A stretch of DNA of 64,000 nucleotides from Dictyobacter vulcani. Its GTDB lineage: Bacteria; Chloroflexota; Ktedonobacteria; Ktedonobacterales; Ktedonobacteraceae. Shown here piece by piece: positions 17,889-26,792 of the stretch. A program made the translations under genes and the position numbers. The first letter of the stretch is position 1; each line of letters opens with the position of its first letter. The notes beneath the pieces were generated by a model that made no database searches, had not been told where the DNA came from, and was given only the letters and a program-made list of their open reading frames with translations. The stretch lies in NCBI RefSeq assembly GCF_008974265.1, contig NZ_BKZW01000001.1, positions 1,116,001 through 1,180,000 on the forward strand, read 5' to 3'.

Positions 17889-19063
17889 TCTGCAATAATT
17901 CCCCCACACAACACCTCAGCACCATCCTCCCCGCCATAGAAGACGGCGGCTTGCCCTGGTGTAATGGCCCGCTGTGGTTGTAACAAGGTAACACGCACGC
18001 GATCGCCCTCCAGGGGGGTAACCAGTGCTGGCTGCTCAGGAGCCTTATAGCGCACCCGCACCAATGCCTCAAATGGTTCGGTCGGGATCTCGCCACTTAG
18101 ATAATGCATCTTTCCAACAACAAACTCTGACTTTTCCAGCGCGCTGGCTGGTCCTACCACGAGCGAATTGTGGGCAGCGTCAAGTTTCAAGACATGTAGA
18201 GGATCACGGGACGTAATACCCAGTCCTTTGCGTTGTCCAATGGTATAGTATGCCAGGCCCCGATGCCGACCCAGGGTCTTACCCTGTTGATCCAAAATAG
18301 GTCCTGGTTTAGGGATAGAAATCAAGCCAGTGCCCTGCGGTGAGGCTGGCGCGGCACCAACTGCCACGGGTACTTTTCCCTCTTGTCTGGTCTGAGCATA
18401 GCGATCAATAAAGCCGCGATAATCATTTTGCGCGACAAAACAGATCTCCTGGCTCTCGGCCTTTGTTGCCACCGTCATGCCACGCTCAGCCGCCATGGCT
18501 CGCACCTCTGGCTTAGTATAGCCACCCAGAGGAAAACAGGCATGGGATAACTGATGCTGATTTAACACATGTAGTACATAGGATTGATCTTTATCTGGAT
18601 CGACGGCACGCCGCAGACGACGCTTCCCGGTCGCGGGATGGTCATCAACCCGTACATAATGGCCGGTTGCCAGATAGTCGGCATTCAAAGCCAGTGCTCG
18701 GTTCAGCAAAACAGTAAAACGGATATGGCGGTTGCAGTTCAAACAAGGATTGGGAGTACGCCCTTCTACATAATCATCATAGAAGGAATCAACAATCTTT
18801 TCTTTGAATTCTTCTTCAACATTTACCAGATAAAAGGGAATATCCAGTTTACGGGCCACTCGTCTGGCATCATCTACCGATTCAATTGAGCAACATTTAT
18901 TCTGCGCAACACGCTCAATACCATCATCTTCGGCTTCAATAACACCAGGTTCTGACCAGAGGCGGAGCATGATACCGATCACCTCGTGGCCTTGTTCTTT
19001 GAGGAGCGCAGCGGCGACCGAGCTATCTACGCCGCCGCTCATTGCGACGACTATTCGTGCCAT
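17885..19063 (-). CDS. mnmA: tRNA-specific 2-thiouridylase MnmA
   Basis: Activates the wobble uridine of tRNA-Glu, -Gln and -Lys with ATP and inserts sulfur to give 2-thiouridine. The 392-residue protein has the PP-loop SGGVDSS (9-15), the nucleophile C107 in TPNPCLNCN and the sulfur-carrying C208 in SQEICFV, plus KDQSYVL and the C-terminal beta-barrel. Length and both catalytic cysteines are normal. It contains an insert of about 15 residues near 35-60 ([22 protein letters not shown]), as in some other bacteria. AGGA lies about 10 bases before the ATG. It overlaps lepA by four bases, so the two are one operon that joins tRNA modification with a ribosome factor. A tRNA-Glu substrate gene lies at 26641. 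Confidence 0.97.
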   Translation of the reverse strand: MARIVVAMSGGVDSSVAAALLKEQGHEVIGIMLRLWSEPGVIEAEDDGIERVAQNKCCSIESVDDARRVARKLDIPFYLVNVEEEFKEKIVDSFYDDYVEGRTPNPCLNCNRHIRFTVLLNRALALNADYLATGHYVRVDDHPATGKRRLRRAVDPDKDQSYVLHVLNQHQLSHACFPLGGYTKPEVRAMAAERGMTVATKAESQEICFVAQNDYRGFIDRYAQTRQEGKVPVAVGAAPASPQGTGLISIPKPGPILDQQGKTLGRHRGLAYYTIGQRKGLGITSRDPLHVLKLDAAHNSLVVGPASALEKSEFVVGKMHYLSGEIPTEPFEALVRVRYKAPEQPALVTPLEGDRVRVTLLQPQRAITPGQAAVFYGGEDGAEVLCGGIIAE

Positions 19064-19520
19064 GTTAAAAATTCCTGCTTGTTTGTTACTAGTGTGTATC
19101 GTAGTAATAGGTTTATATAGAAAAAAGGACTAGCCTCGTGGGGGCTAGCCTTGTGAATCGCTGCTGTACGATCTGGGTAATGAATATGTTTTGCCCTTTC
19201 TTGCCAACAGTAAGAGTAGCACAGCCAGGGGTGCTTGTCAAATACACATGAGCTCAACTATGCCCTTCTCTGACACATAGAGCGGTGCAAACACTTTCGA
19301 AATGCCTTACCTGATGTACTGTTCAGGCTTGTCAACCAGGAGACATACTGTGTATAATAGCTACAATGTGCTACGTGAGATATTGCAGGTGCTAAGACGC
19401 CTTGAACTGGCAAGAGTGCACGTCTGAACGATGAGCCAAGCGTTTATATCAAGAACCACAGTCGCTCGAAATGCTGTATGTTTCTAACACGGCCATCGAG
19501 CAAGGGAGTAATAAGCCACA
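19064..19520. other. Intergenic region between divergent genes
   Basis: Divergent promoter region for mnmA-lepA (minus) and the small membrane protein (plus). It contains the terminator-like hairpin at 19121-19152. I see no gene. Confidence 0.4.
19121..19152 (-). terminator. Terminator-like hairpin in the mnmA leader
   Basis: Read on the minus strand, AAGGCTAGCC pairs with GGCTAGTCC around a short loop and is followed by TTTTTTC, about 60 bases before the mnmA start. Either it ends an unseen upstream transcript or it acts as an attenuator in the mnmA-lepA leader. I do not see T-box or riboswitch core motifs. Confidence 0.5.
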
Positions 19521-19925
19521 ATGCCAAAGAAATCAGCAACTGCGCGCGGCGGAGCGCAGTATCAGAGACAAAAAGGGTTTGAACTGGTTCGCCCAGAAGG
19601 CGCTGAAAGCGAAGCTTCTCAGCCACAAAAAATAAAACCCACTACCTCAGAAAAAGCCAAAAGTGCTTTACCTATTTCACCTCTTCCAACTTCAGTCACA
19701 GAATCTGAAACAGGAGAAAAACCTGTAGAGGCTGCTGCCCCGAAAAGTGCATCAGCACGTCTGGCCGCTCGACGCCTGGCCGCTCAGCGAGCTCAACAAC
19801 GCACGGGAACACCTATGGTGACGGCTGAGCATTTTGCCTACGTACGCCGTGACCTGATCACTATCGCTATCCTGGCCACTATCATGACGACGGCCATTGT
19901 TGTTCTCTATTTTGTTCTTGTTTAG
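19521..19925 (+). CDS. Small tail-anchored membrane protein, unknown function
   Basis: A 134-residue protein I do not recognise. The first 100 residues are polar, charged and low in hydrophobics, with an Ala/Arg-rich helix (SARLAARRLAAQRAQQR). The last 22 residues form one membrane helix (DLITIAILATIMTTAIVVLYFVLV region), so the protein is probably anchored by its C-terminus with its bulk in the cytoplasm. GGGAG lies 12 bases before the ATG and a strong terminator follows, which supports a real gene. No partner is evident. Confidence 0.65.
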   Translation: MPKKSATARGGAQYQRQKGFELVRPEGAESEASQPQKIKPTTSEKAKSALPISPLPTSVTESETGEKPVEAAAPKSASARLAARRLAAQRAQQRTGTPMVTAEHFAYVRRDLITIAILATIMTTAIVVLYFVLV

Positions 19926-19954
19926 GACACAGACGACCAATCATCACCTGTAAT

Positions 19955-20007
19955 AAAAAAAAGATGAGACACTGTAATCCAACTGGAACAGTGCCTCATT
20001 TTTTTTG
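19955..20007 (+). terminator. Strong bidirectional terminator
   Basis: AAAAAAAAGATGAGACACTGT pairs with ACAGTGCCTCATTTTTTTT around a 12-base loop, between two convergent small genes. Confidence 0.88.
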
Positions 20008-20056
20008 GTAGCAAATAATCACTACCGGTGCATCACAATATACTGCTGATCTCAGA

Positions 20057-20338
20057 TTAGTGTGAGAGCGGGCCGGTACCTAAACCAGAAAGCACGCCGT
20101 GACGATGGGCCTCTGGAATCGTTACGCCCAGGATGCGCTGCATGGCCATTGTGTGGCAACAATCTCCCCAATCATGAAAGAAACGGCAGGTGCACTGCCA
20201 CTCGCCATCATCATATCTGGTCGAGTGAACATCATTTTCACCCTGGAATTTTGCTTCGAAACTTGTGAACTGAATGCGCTCGGGCTCTTCTGCATAGCGT
20301 TTGGCTTTTGCAATTTTATTGATCATACTTGAGTTCAT
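20057..20338 (-). CDS. Small SWIM zinc-finger protein
   Basis: A 93-residue protein whose centre carries the SWIM pattern C-x-C-xn-C-x-H: CTCRFFHDWGDCCHT, about residues 49-63. SWIM fingers bind zinc and mediate DNA or protein contacts; here there is no attached helicase or transposase domain, so its partner is unknown. The lead-in IQFTSFEAKFQGENDVHSTRYDDGEW is the usual beta-hairpin before the metal site. I start at the ATG at 20338 because AAGGAG lies nine bases upstream; the 109-residue reading has none. A terminator is shared with the convergent gene. Confidence 0.78.
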   Translation of the reverse strand: MNSSMINKIAKAKRYAEEPERIQFTSFEAKFQGENDVHSTRYDDGEWQCTCRFFHDWGDCCHTMAMQRILGVTIPEAHRHGVLSGLGTGPLSH

Positions 20339-21186
20339 GATCGCACTCTCCTTCAATTCTAGCAACCACTCCGTAGCCACATGCACTATATTATTAGCTC
20401 CGTGAGGAGCGTAACATACATTTCCATTGCACTACTTTTAAGAGAAAGAAATTTCACAATCCTCCTTCCGTTACTCAAAATAAACACTCTCATCGCACCA
20501 GTCGCGACTTTTCTAAGCAGCAGACCGTTAACTTAAAAGCATGCTCGATGAGTACACAAAAACCGGGCTATCTAGCAAAGGTTCCTGTAATGAAAAAAGC
20601 ACCAGGGAACTCTCTTTTCCCTAGTGCGGATTTACGGGTTCAGGTCAGCATTGCTCTGTGGATCGACCTCAGTGGCGGCCATCATCAAGCAGTGAAGATT
20701 AGCTCGCGCTTCTATTGAGACTACACACATAAGCATTCCACCCTCGCCAGGATTGTGATCCAGGCACAACTATCTGTACGCCCGTATATATTATTGGTAA
20801 CAGGCTGAACGTTCAAATCGTGAATGTCTTTTGCTCTTGCAGTTGATTATACCATAGAGATAGGTGAAAGTCCACCCTCCAACAGACTAATATCTTTGCA
20901 ATGACGTTGTTTTGAAATTGTTAAATGCACTAAGCTGTTTCTCTCTATTTCAAATGGTCTGAAAATTAGCTGCATTCGCTTTTTTACGAAACATTCTTAC
21001 TGCAATTGATACATATTGTCATATAATTGTAGAGATCTTTTTCTACAAAAACACGACAACATGTAGTCACTATTGCATCCTGGCTCGAAATGTCAACCTG
21101 TTTCAGGGGTGGTCCTCGCTCCCCGGCAGGAGTGGCTAGTCGCTCCCCTGCCAGAGCATTAAATAGCTCTGGGGAGAGCCATGGCC
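20339..21186. other. 848-bp region without a recognised gene
   Basis: AT-rich sequence with two structures. 20599-20627 is a hairpin (GCAC-AGGGAA/TTTCCCT-GTGC). 21105-21185 has two near-identical direct copies of a CGCTCCCC(G/T)GC(A/C)(G)GAG unit and a GAGC-ATTAAATA-GCTC hairpin. Short open frames lack ribosome sites. The second structure may be a remnant of the palindromic repeat family, but its ends do not clearly match. Confidence 0.35.
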
Positions 21187-22410
21187 CTATAAAGCAACGA
21201 GGCATTGACCAACACTGATCAGCTCGTCATAAATAGCCTCGACTTGCCGGGCCACGTGCTGCCAGGCAAACTGCTGAACAGATGGACGTGCGGCTGCACT
21301 CAATTGCTCACGTAAGTGATCATCACGAAGCAACATATCCAGACGTTCCGCGAAGAAGCCGGGACAACGGGGCACGAGGAAACCTGTTTCACCATGACGC
21401 ACAACGGTCATCAGTCCACCAGCCCGGGTCGCCACGACAGGAGTGCCGCAGGCCAGGGACTCCACAGCCGCCAGGCCAAAGGTTTCATGGTAAGAAGGAA
21501 CAACTGTCACGTCGGCAGCGCTATAGAATAGAGGCATCTCTTCGCGTGTCCTGGCTCCCATAAAGTGGACCCGTTGCTCAATTTGCAGCTCACGCGCCAG
21601 GGATTGCAGTTGTTGAAGATCTTTGTCATCAACCAGATTTCCCCCGACAATTACAATCTGGGCGTCCTCTTGCATTAAGGCAGCCGCCCGTAACAATTGA
21701 TCGGGACCCTTAAATGGGTCCAACCGACCAGCAAACAGGAGTACTGGTTGCGCTGCCTGGAGACCGATTTTGTGCCGGGCCAGTTGTTTGTCATAAGGCT
21801 CAAAAAGTCGCAGGTCTACACCACAGGGAATGACATCTATCTGGTGCTGGGTTGCGCCACAGTAACGTATCATATGCGCACGCTCATCAGCCGTGGCAGC
21901 AATAATACGATCTGCCTGATGAATCAGACGTTGCTCCATCTCCAGCCTCAAGGGAGGCTCAGCCTCAGTTGGATTGGCCAGTTGCTTGAGTCGCCCCAGG
22001 GTGTGAAACATAGTGATATGCGGAACGCTCCAATAGCAGGCCAGGCGCATCGCAGCGACACCGGAGAGCCAGTAATGGCTATGGATAGCGTCATAACGCA
22101 TATCTTCACGACGTCGAAATTCTTCAATACGGCGGGCAAAGGTCGGGGTGTATAGATAAAGTTCGTTTTTATGAATAGTGGCAATGGGGCCAGCGTCGAT
22201 ATGAATGACACGTACATTTGGATGTAACTGTACGATAGTGGGAGTAGTTTCCCGGGTTCGGCGGGTGAATATGTCAACCTGAACATTGTGTGCAGCAAGT
22301 TCTCGGGTAAGTTCACGAATATAAACATTCATGCCGCCCGCGTCCTTGGTACGCCCTGGATTATCCAATGGCGACGTATGGATGCTAAGCATGGCAATAG
22401 CATACGACAT
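21187..22410 (-). CDS. GT4 glycosyltransferase, MshA/sucrose-phosphate-synthase-like
   Basis: A retaining GT-B glycosyltransferase of 407 residues. The N-terminus MLSIHTSPLDNPGRTKDAGGMNVYI carries the glycine-rich acceptor loop seen in MshA and sucrose-phosphate-synthase-type enzymes. YDAIHSHYWLSG, FHTLGRLK, VIPCGVDLRLFEP, LLFAGRLDPFKGPDQLL and the E-x7-E region HETFGLAAVESLACGTPVV complete the fold. Mycothiol is not expected in this lineage, so the acceptor is open. AGGAG lies about 10 bases before the ATG at 22410; a longer reading to 22560 lacks one. It is the last of three minus-strand genes with the ATPase and the phosphatase, though the 177-base gap to the ATPase makes co-transcription uncertain. 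Confidence 0.88.
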   Translation of the reverse strand: MSYAIAMLSIHTSPLDNPGRTKDAGGMNVYIRELTRELAAHNVQVDIFTRRTRETTPTIVQLHPNVRVIHIDAGPIATIHKNELYLYTPTFARRIEEFRRREDMRYDAIHSHYWLSGVAAMRLACYWSVPHITMFHTLGRLKQLANPTEAEPPLRLEMEQRLIHQADRIIAATADERAHMIRYCGATQHQIDVIPCGVDLRLFEPYDKQLARHKIGLQAAQPVLLFAGRLDPFKGPDQLLRAAALMQEDAQIVIVGGNLVDDKDLQQLQSLARELQIEQRVHFMGARTREEMPLFYSAADVTVVPSYHETFGLAAVESLACGTPVVATRAGGLMTVVRHGETGFLVPRCPGFFAERLDMLLRDDHLREQLSAAARPSVQQFAWQHVARQVEAIYDELISVGQCLVAL

Positions 22411-22587
22411 GTGGTAGTAACTCCTGTTCTTCAATTGTCTGGTGCAAGCTAACTGTTGCAGATCCGTGGCCAGCGTCCTTCGCCAGCAAATAGCTGATCT
22501 AGAAGCATAGGTGCTCCCTCCTTCTGTTGTCGTACATAGAAACATATTCTGACAAGACATCTATTCCAGGTATACGGAAAAACATAC

Positions 22588-23424
22588 TTATGATTCTTTT
22601 TCATGCAGCTCAGTTATAGCATCAAACATACCCTGCATATCCATACCTGATCCCTGGGAGAGTTCCTGCATACAGGTAATACGTCGAGACAATGCTTGCT
22701 GGAAAGCTTGTGGATCCATACCGATCCAACTCGCCAGATTGGTAAGGAGCGCCTCATCAGCATGCTCAAACGTATCATCAAATGAGTTCCAGAGCGATAA
22801 AGGGATCGGAATAATGGCATCTGGCCGTTCCGGATCGACATGCGGTTGGATAAAGTGGGTACTGAACCAGCGCCGGCGTGCTGGATAGCTTCTGCCAGCC
22901 AACCCGATATTGATAATCAAGCCTAAACGCCGAATATGTTCGGGGGGAAGACGCAGATCATGTTGATACATATGCAATACATCGTCAATAGTGTCAGCAT
23001 GCACACTGGTTGCCACGTGGTAGCCCTGTCCTGGCAGCATTAAATAACGGCGGGCAATCCTTCCCCACATATAAATTGGGAGGTGATCGCTAACCTCATT
23101 ACAAAGCGCATAGGTGGTCGTGGGATCAATATCTGGCAAGCGTGTAAAAGAAAAATTTTCGTACATACCCGACATATAAGCCAGGGCTGTTCCTTCAGGA
23201 AGAAATTGCAGAAGTGCGTTGAGTGTTGTTGTTTTGCCAACACCAGGTTGTGGATCCGTGGGACCAGCCACCGTCAAGGAGACATGATGTTCAAGTAATA
23301 GCCAGACCAATCCAGCGGTCTCGGCATCCACGCTTTGTAACGCAATGATTTCGGCCACCGAGAGCGGTCGCCGTGATTCATAATGCCAGTAATAACGCTC
23401 ATAGGGATCACGGGGATCAAACAT
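22588..23424 (-). CDS. Secretion/pilus-type (VirB11/CpaF-like) P-loop ATPase, stand-alone
   Basis: A 278-residue P-loop NTPase resembling the catalytic half of type II/IV secretion and pilus ATPases. The Walker A region reads VAGPTDPQPGVGKTTTLNAL. Compared with the family's GGTGSGKTT it carries about four extra residues before GVGKTT. Later segments include PIYMWGRIARRYLMLPGQGYHVATSVHAD, where SVHAD resembles the His box, and DDVLHMYQHDLRLPPEHIRRLGLIINIG. The usual N-terminal domain is short, and no pilin, prepilin peptidase or platform protein is nearby, so its motor role is unknown. GGAAGGGA precedes the ATG at 23424. It lies 75 bases after the phosphatase gene on the same strand. Confidence 0.75.
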   Translation of the reverse strand: MFDPRDPYERYYWHYESRRPLSVAEIIALQSVDAETAGLVWLLLEHHVSLTVAGPTDPQPGVGKTTTLNALLQFLPEGTALAYMSGMYENFSFTRLPDIDPTTTYALCNEVSDHLPIYMWGRIARRYLMLPGQGYHVATSVHADTIDDVLHMYQHDLRLPPEHIRRLGLIINIGLAGRSYPARRRWFSTHFIQPHVDPERPDAIIPIPLSLWNSFDDTFEHADEALLTNLASWIGMDPQAFQQALSRRITCMQELSQGSGMDMQGMFDAITELHEKES

Positions 23425-23499
23425 GTTTAGCTTCCCTTCCAGACACAATCGAACGCACGCTAGAAGTTTTGTACTACATAGTACTGTACACAGAACGAA

Positions 23500-24348
23500 C
23501 TACATTTTTTGCTCGCCAGCTTCTTGCGCATCTGTTGGAGCGGGTTTCTCTGGCGCTGGACTCTTTAGCCAGCTCGGCTGAGGACTCCAGCCAATGGCAA
23601 TCACGTGTGGATGCACATCCTGTTGTTTGTCCCTCGACAACTCAACCAGACTTACCGAGGCATTATCAATAGACAAAACACCCGCCTGAGCAGGCTGTAA
23701 TCTGGCATAGTGGGCAAGCAATAATTTCACGACATCAGCATGAGCTACAAAGGTGGGATAGGCTCCAATGTCCTCTCTGGCCAACCAGCGCTCCACAGCT
23801 GCGACTACCCGCTGTTGCACCTGTGGAAAGGTTTCGATACCTTCAGGGGCTGTAGTAGGATCCTTGACATACGCCTGCCAGTTCGGATCGTTTTTAGAGA
23901 GTTCTTGAATAACCTGACCAGCCCATGGACCAACATTCGTATCCATCAGATCTGGCTCCTTCATGATCTCAATATTCCTTCCCTGAACCAGGTATTCGGC
24001 CGTATGATATGCTCGCTCTAAAGGACTACTGATAATGGTACTGATCGGGAATACCTGCAACGCTTCTCCCAGGCGAGCCGCCTGCTGATGTCCTATCTCG
24101 TTGAGTGCAACACCAGAGAGTTGACCAGGCAGGCGATGTTGAACATTCCAGGTGGTTTGCCCGTGTCGCACAATAAGCAACGTTTGTTTCATATGCGTTT
24201 GTGTACTTTCTATAGATTCTGGAAATAGACTGAGACGCATACGCCAGTAGATAAAGCGCAACCCCACCTCCACATAAAACCACCCCAGATACAACCACCT
24301 GTAGATATTCACAAGCCACTGGTAGATATAAGCTTGTAGCTGTTTCAT
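23500..24348 (-). CDS. Histidine phosphatase (phosphoglycerate mutase-like) with N-terminal membrane segment
   Basis: A phosphatase of the branch that uses a phospho-histidine intermediate. The catalytic motif LIVRHGQTTWN lies at about 57-67, ISSPLERAYHTAEYL carries the conserved arginine, and VAHADVVKLLLAH carries the second histidine. About 50 extra residues at the N-terminus are rich in Trp, Tyr and hydrophobics and probably touch or cross the membrane, which is unusual for this soluble family. The last 25 residues are Pro/Glu-rich. I keep the ATG at 24348 because AAAGGG lies just upstream; an internal ATG at 24192 would give a plain soluble enzyme but lacks a site. Substrate unknown. Confidence 0.82.
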   Translation of the reverse strand: MKQLQAYIYQWLVNIYRWLYLGWFYVEVGLRFIYWRMRLSLFPESIESTQTHMKQTLLIVRHGQTTWNVQHRLPGQLSGVALNEIGHQQAARLGEALQVFPISTIISSPLERAYHTAEYLVQGRNIEIMKEPDLMDTNVGPWAGQVIQELSKNDPNWQAYVKDPTTAPEGIETFPQVQQRVVAAVERWLAREDIGAYPTFVAHADVVKLLLAHYARLQPAQAGVLSIDNASVSLVELSRDKQQDVHPHVIAIGWSPQPSWLKSPAPEKPAPTDAQEAGEQKM

Positions 24349-24764
24349 ATCCCTTTATCATTTCTTTATGACGCTATACGTACCCACTATCAGGTGCCAT
24401 ATACTTGAAATGCTGCTTTCATTACCAGCACAGCGGTCGCAGCTTCGCGATGCAATTTCGATGCAGATGGCTAAACTACATCAGCCTGTCAGGCAATCTG
24501 GCACACACAATTGGATGGGCAGATTATACGCCTGGATGGCTTGCGCTATACTCGAGTTGATTAATTGTATCTCATTGTATCAGCGAAGATATTCACGATG
24601 CAACTGGCGCTGGGGCAGGTATAGGAATGTTTAAAAGCCACTAACTGCTTTGCTGAGGAGATTATAGGCTGTCTCCAACCTGATAGCTGGTACGTAAAAA
24701 TGGATCGCATTATCTATGCGATCCATTTTACTATAAGAATTCCAGAGGATAGAGAAGATTATAA
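24349..24764. other. Intergenic region
   Basis: Contains the terminator at 24697-24729. An 88-codon frame at 24368-24634 has no ribosome site and I do not call it. Confidence 0.4.
24697..24729 (-). terminator. Terminator of the DUF929 gene
   Basis: AAAATGGATCGCAT pairs perfectly with ATGCGATCCATTTT around a five-base loop, about 35 bases beyond the minus-strand stop codon. Confidence 0.8.
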
Positions 24765-25790
24765 TTAAGCTTGTATCTCCTGATACCGACGCCATGCCAA
24801 TTCCTGAAGGCTTCTGATACTGGCAATTGCAGTATGACCTGTTGGCAGAGATGCTCGGGGTAATTTACCTTGTATGGAGGGTATAGGATCTGCAGTGCAG
24901 ACCGTATCTGGCTGGTTGCTGGTAGTTTTACAGATCTGAGCGATTATATAGTTCGCGGCACCAAGCATGCCACGCGAGATGTCGGTGGTAGGATCTTTCA
25001 TCTGACTGATAATATCGGTATAGGTATGTCCGGTCAACAAGGTAGGAGAAAAGTAGGAACCGGCCGAAACAAATTGATTTCCTACACTCATAAAAGGATA
25101 GCTACCGCTACTTTGCGCGCTGGTATAGGGCGGGGCATCATAGGTTTTCACCAGTTGTTGCTGCTCAGGCGAAAGGGATTCCTGTGTCTTGGGAGGAGAC
25201 TGATTATCACTGACTTCAATGGGCACAAAATCCAGATACTGGCTCTTGTAAGCAGTTTTATAAAATGAGTAGGTGGGCACAAGCGATTCACTTGAGACGA
25301 TGGGGGTGAGAGGTCTCTCAAATGTACCAAATTTGCTCAGGGCGATAATCATAGCCCAGCGTTGTGCTCCACAATAGGGACAAAATTCGCCACCCATGTA
25401 GAATACCTGAGGCTTGCCATTGGGTCCTTTAAGGAGGGGAGCGTGTTTTACTGGCTTCAGCACAGAACTGATAGTGGAGTGCAAACCTCCTGTATTCACG
25501 CTCGATAATAGGTCAGGCGAGACTGTGGTCAGACTCTTGAAGACATCCGGTTTAGCGGTCTTGATTATTGATGATTTCTGTTGCTCAGCAAAATAAATAA
25601 AGCCAGCAACAGTTAAGACAAGTACCACGACAATACCACCGATCACAAACAACGTGTTGCGTGTTGAATGCTGCTGTCCTCGTCTTCTGCCAGATACCCT
25701 GGTCTTCGTATTTTGGTCCCGTTGCTTGCGCCGTACACGTTCCTGTTCCCGCCGTTGCGCAGCAGACGTAGTATGCTTTGCTTTTGTCAT
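24765..25790 (-). CDS. DUF929 membrane-anchored thioredoxin-like protein
   Basis: A 341-residue protein with a basic cytoplasmic head (about 1-42), one membrane helix (about 45-68), and a DUF929 domain outside the membrane. The key segment is VFYMGGEFCPYCGAQRWA, in which CPYC is a thioredoxin-type redox pair. It is followed by ALSKFGTFERP and YLDFVPIEVSDNQ, typical of the family. The predicted role is extracytoplasmic thiol oxidation or disulfide exchange. A natural electron partner is the VKOR-like protein at 54204-54713; that pairing is inference since the genes are 29 kb apart. AGAGGT precedes the ATG. Confidence 0.85.
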   Translation of the reverse strand: MTKAKHTTSAAQRREQERVRRKQRDQNTKTRVSGRRRGQQHSTRNTLFVIGGIVVVLVLTVAGFIYFAEQQKSSIIKTAKPDVFKSLTTVSPDLLSSVNTGGLHSTISSVLKPVKHAPLLKGPNGKPQVFYMGGEFCPYCGAQRWAMIIALSKFGTFERPLTPIVSSESLVPTYSFYKTAYKSQYLDFVPIEVSDNQSPPKTQESLSPEQQQLVKTYDAPPYTSAQSSGSYPFMSVGNQFVSAGSYFSPTLLTGHTYTDIISQMKDPTTDISRGMLGAANYIIAQICKTTSNQPDTVCTADPIPSIQGKLPRASLPTGHTAIASIRSLQELAWRRYQEIQA

Positions 25791-26036
25791 GTGTCTACCT
25801 CTTCAATACATTGTTTATGCTTGTAATGAAAACTTCCAAACATTGTAACATGGAGAAACAATGCTGTACATTATCATACATGTTACCCTTCCTATTTCTA
25901 TTAAACTGCTACCAATATCGCTATTATTCTGTACATTTCATAACCATTATTTCTCCTAAATAAGTAATATATTACTGGTAGCTGTTTAAATCACCTCTAT
26001 CATTTATCATATTAGATCAAACTAATGGAATGTATA

Positions 26037-26045
26037 TGCTATACT
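26037..26045 (+). promoter_or_regulatory. Extended -10 promoter of the VOC gene
   Basis: TGC-TATACT matches an extended -10 element, 35 bases before the ATG. I see no good -35, which is normal for extended -10 promoters. Confidence 0.4.
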
Positions 26046-26079
26046 TAAGGAGTATTTTTGTAGCTGGGAAGGATTAAAC

Positions 26080-26496
26080 ATGCATTCCAGACACGAAAAA
26101 AATGGTATCCGCTTACCACGTTTGCAACACGTCTCTTTGTCTATTCAAGATGGCTCACAAGAGCAAATTCGGGCCTTCTATGGTGGTTTGCTAGGTTTTC
26201 GGGAAAAGGCAGTGCCAGCGATTCTCGCCCCAAAAGGACTGCTCTGGTTTGATGCCGGAGATGGTGAGATGGAGCTCCATTTTATCCCTGATACGCATCT
26301 CCAGGGCGCTGAGGAATCCCGTCACTTCTGCCTGGAAGTAGACAATCTGGATCTGTATCGCCAGAAACTCGAGCAGGCTGGTTATCCAATCATTGAAGCG
26401 GATCCGCTCCCAAACCGTCCGCGCTTCTTCACATTGGATCCTTCAGGCAATCACGTTGAACTAACCACCATCATTGATGATTATCGCAACTCATAA
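26080..26496 (+). CDS. VOC (glyoxalase/bleomycin-resistance fold) protein
   Basis: A 138-residue protein with two beta-alpha-beta-beta-beta modules. Likely metal ligands are the His in LQHVSLSIQD, the His in MELHFIPD and the Glu in GNHVELTT. The ILAPKGLLWFDAGDGEMELHF segment is typical of small dioxygenase or glyoxalase relatives. The actual substrate cannot be read from sequence: candidates include glyoxalase I activity, ring-cleavage dioxygenase activity or drug binding. GGAAGGA lies six bases before the ATG. It is a single-gene unit upstream of tRNA-Glu. Confidence 0.85.
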   Translation: MHSRHEKNGIRLPRLQHVSLSIQDGSQEQIRAFYGGLLGFREKAVPAILAPKGLLWFDAGDGEMELHFIPDTHLQGAEESRHFCLEVDNLDLYRQKLEQAGYPIIEADPLPNRPRFFTLDPSGNHVELTTIIDDYRNS

Positions 26497-26577
26497 GGTT
26501 CACGCAATAATCTGAGCCTGAGAGTGAGGAGAAATTGAAGAATATTTATCTCTTTGTAAAAACAGATAAATTAATGC

Positions 26578-26606
26578 TTGACAAAGTCTCCGCAGTAAGA
26601 TATAAT
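26578..26606 (+). promoter_or_regulatory. Consensus sigma-70 promoter of tRNA-Glu
   Basis: TTGACA at 26578-26583, a 17-base spacer and TATAAT at 26601-26606 are exact consensus matches. Transcription would begin near 26613, about 28 bases before the tRNA. Confidence 0.9.
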
Positions 26607-26640
26607 CCACTTCGTTGACGCGAAAGCGATAACAAAACTT

Positions 26641-26714
26641 GCCTCGTTCGTCTAGCGGCCTAGGACATCGCCCTTTCAAGGCGGAGATCACGGGTTCGAA
26701 TCCCGTACGAGGTA
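26641..26714 (+). tRNA. tRNA-Glu (anticodon UUC)
   Basis: Complete cloverleaf: acceptor GCCTCGT/ACGAGGT (first pair G-U), anticodon arm TCGCC-CTTTCAA-GGCGG with anticodon TTC, and T arm ACGGG-TTCGAAT-CCCGT, with A as discriminator. CCA is not encoded. It is a substrate for the MnmA enzyme encoded at 17885-19063. Confidence 0.96.
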
Positions 26715-26726
26715 TTTTTATTTTAG

Positions 26727-26770
26727 AAAAGCCTGGCATCACAAGATTATTTATGTGAGCCAGGCTTTTC
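26727..26770 (+). terminator. Terminator of tRNA-Glu
   Basis: AAAAGCCTGGC-ATCACA pairs with TGTGA-GCCAGGCTTTT, 13 bases after the tRNA and just before moeA. Confidence 0.85.
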
Positions 26771-26792
26771 TGCGTTAAGGAGGGTTCGGTTC

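Noticed and set aside
19121..19152. Possible T-box or riboswitch in the mnmA leader
   Set aside because: Only a terminator-like hairpin is visible. No T-box sequence, specifier loop or known riboswitch core was found.
24368..24634. 88-codon frame
   Set aside because: No ribosome site and no coding-like codon pattern; it begins within the leader region of the divergent phosphatase gene.
26500..26742. 80-codon open frame on the minus strand
   Set aside because: It is antisense across tRNA-Glu and its promoter; no ribosome site.
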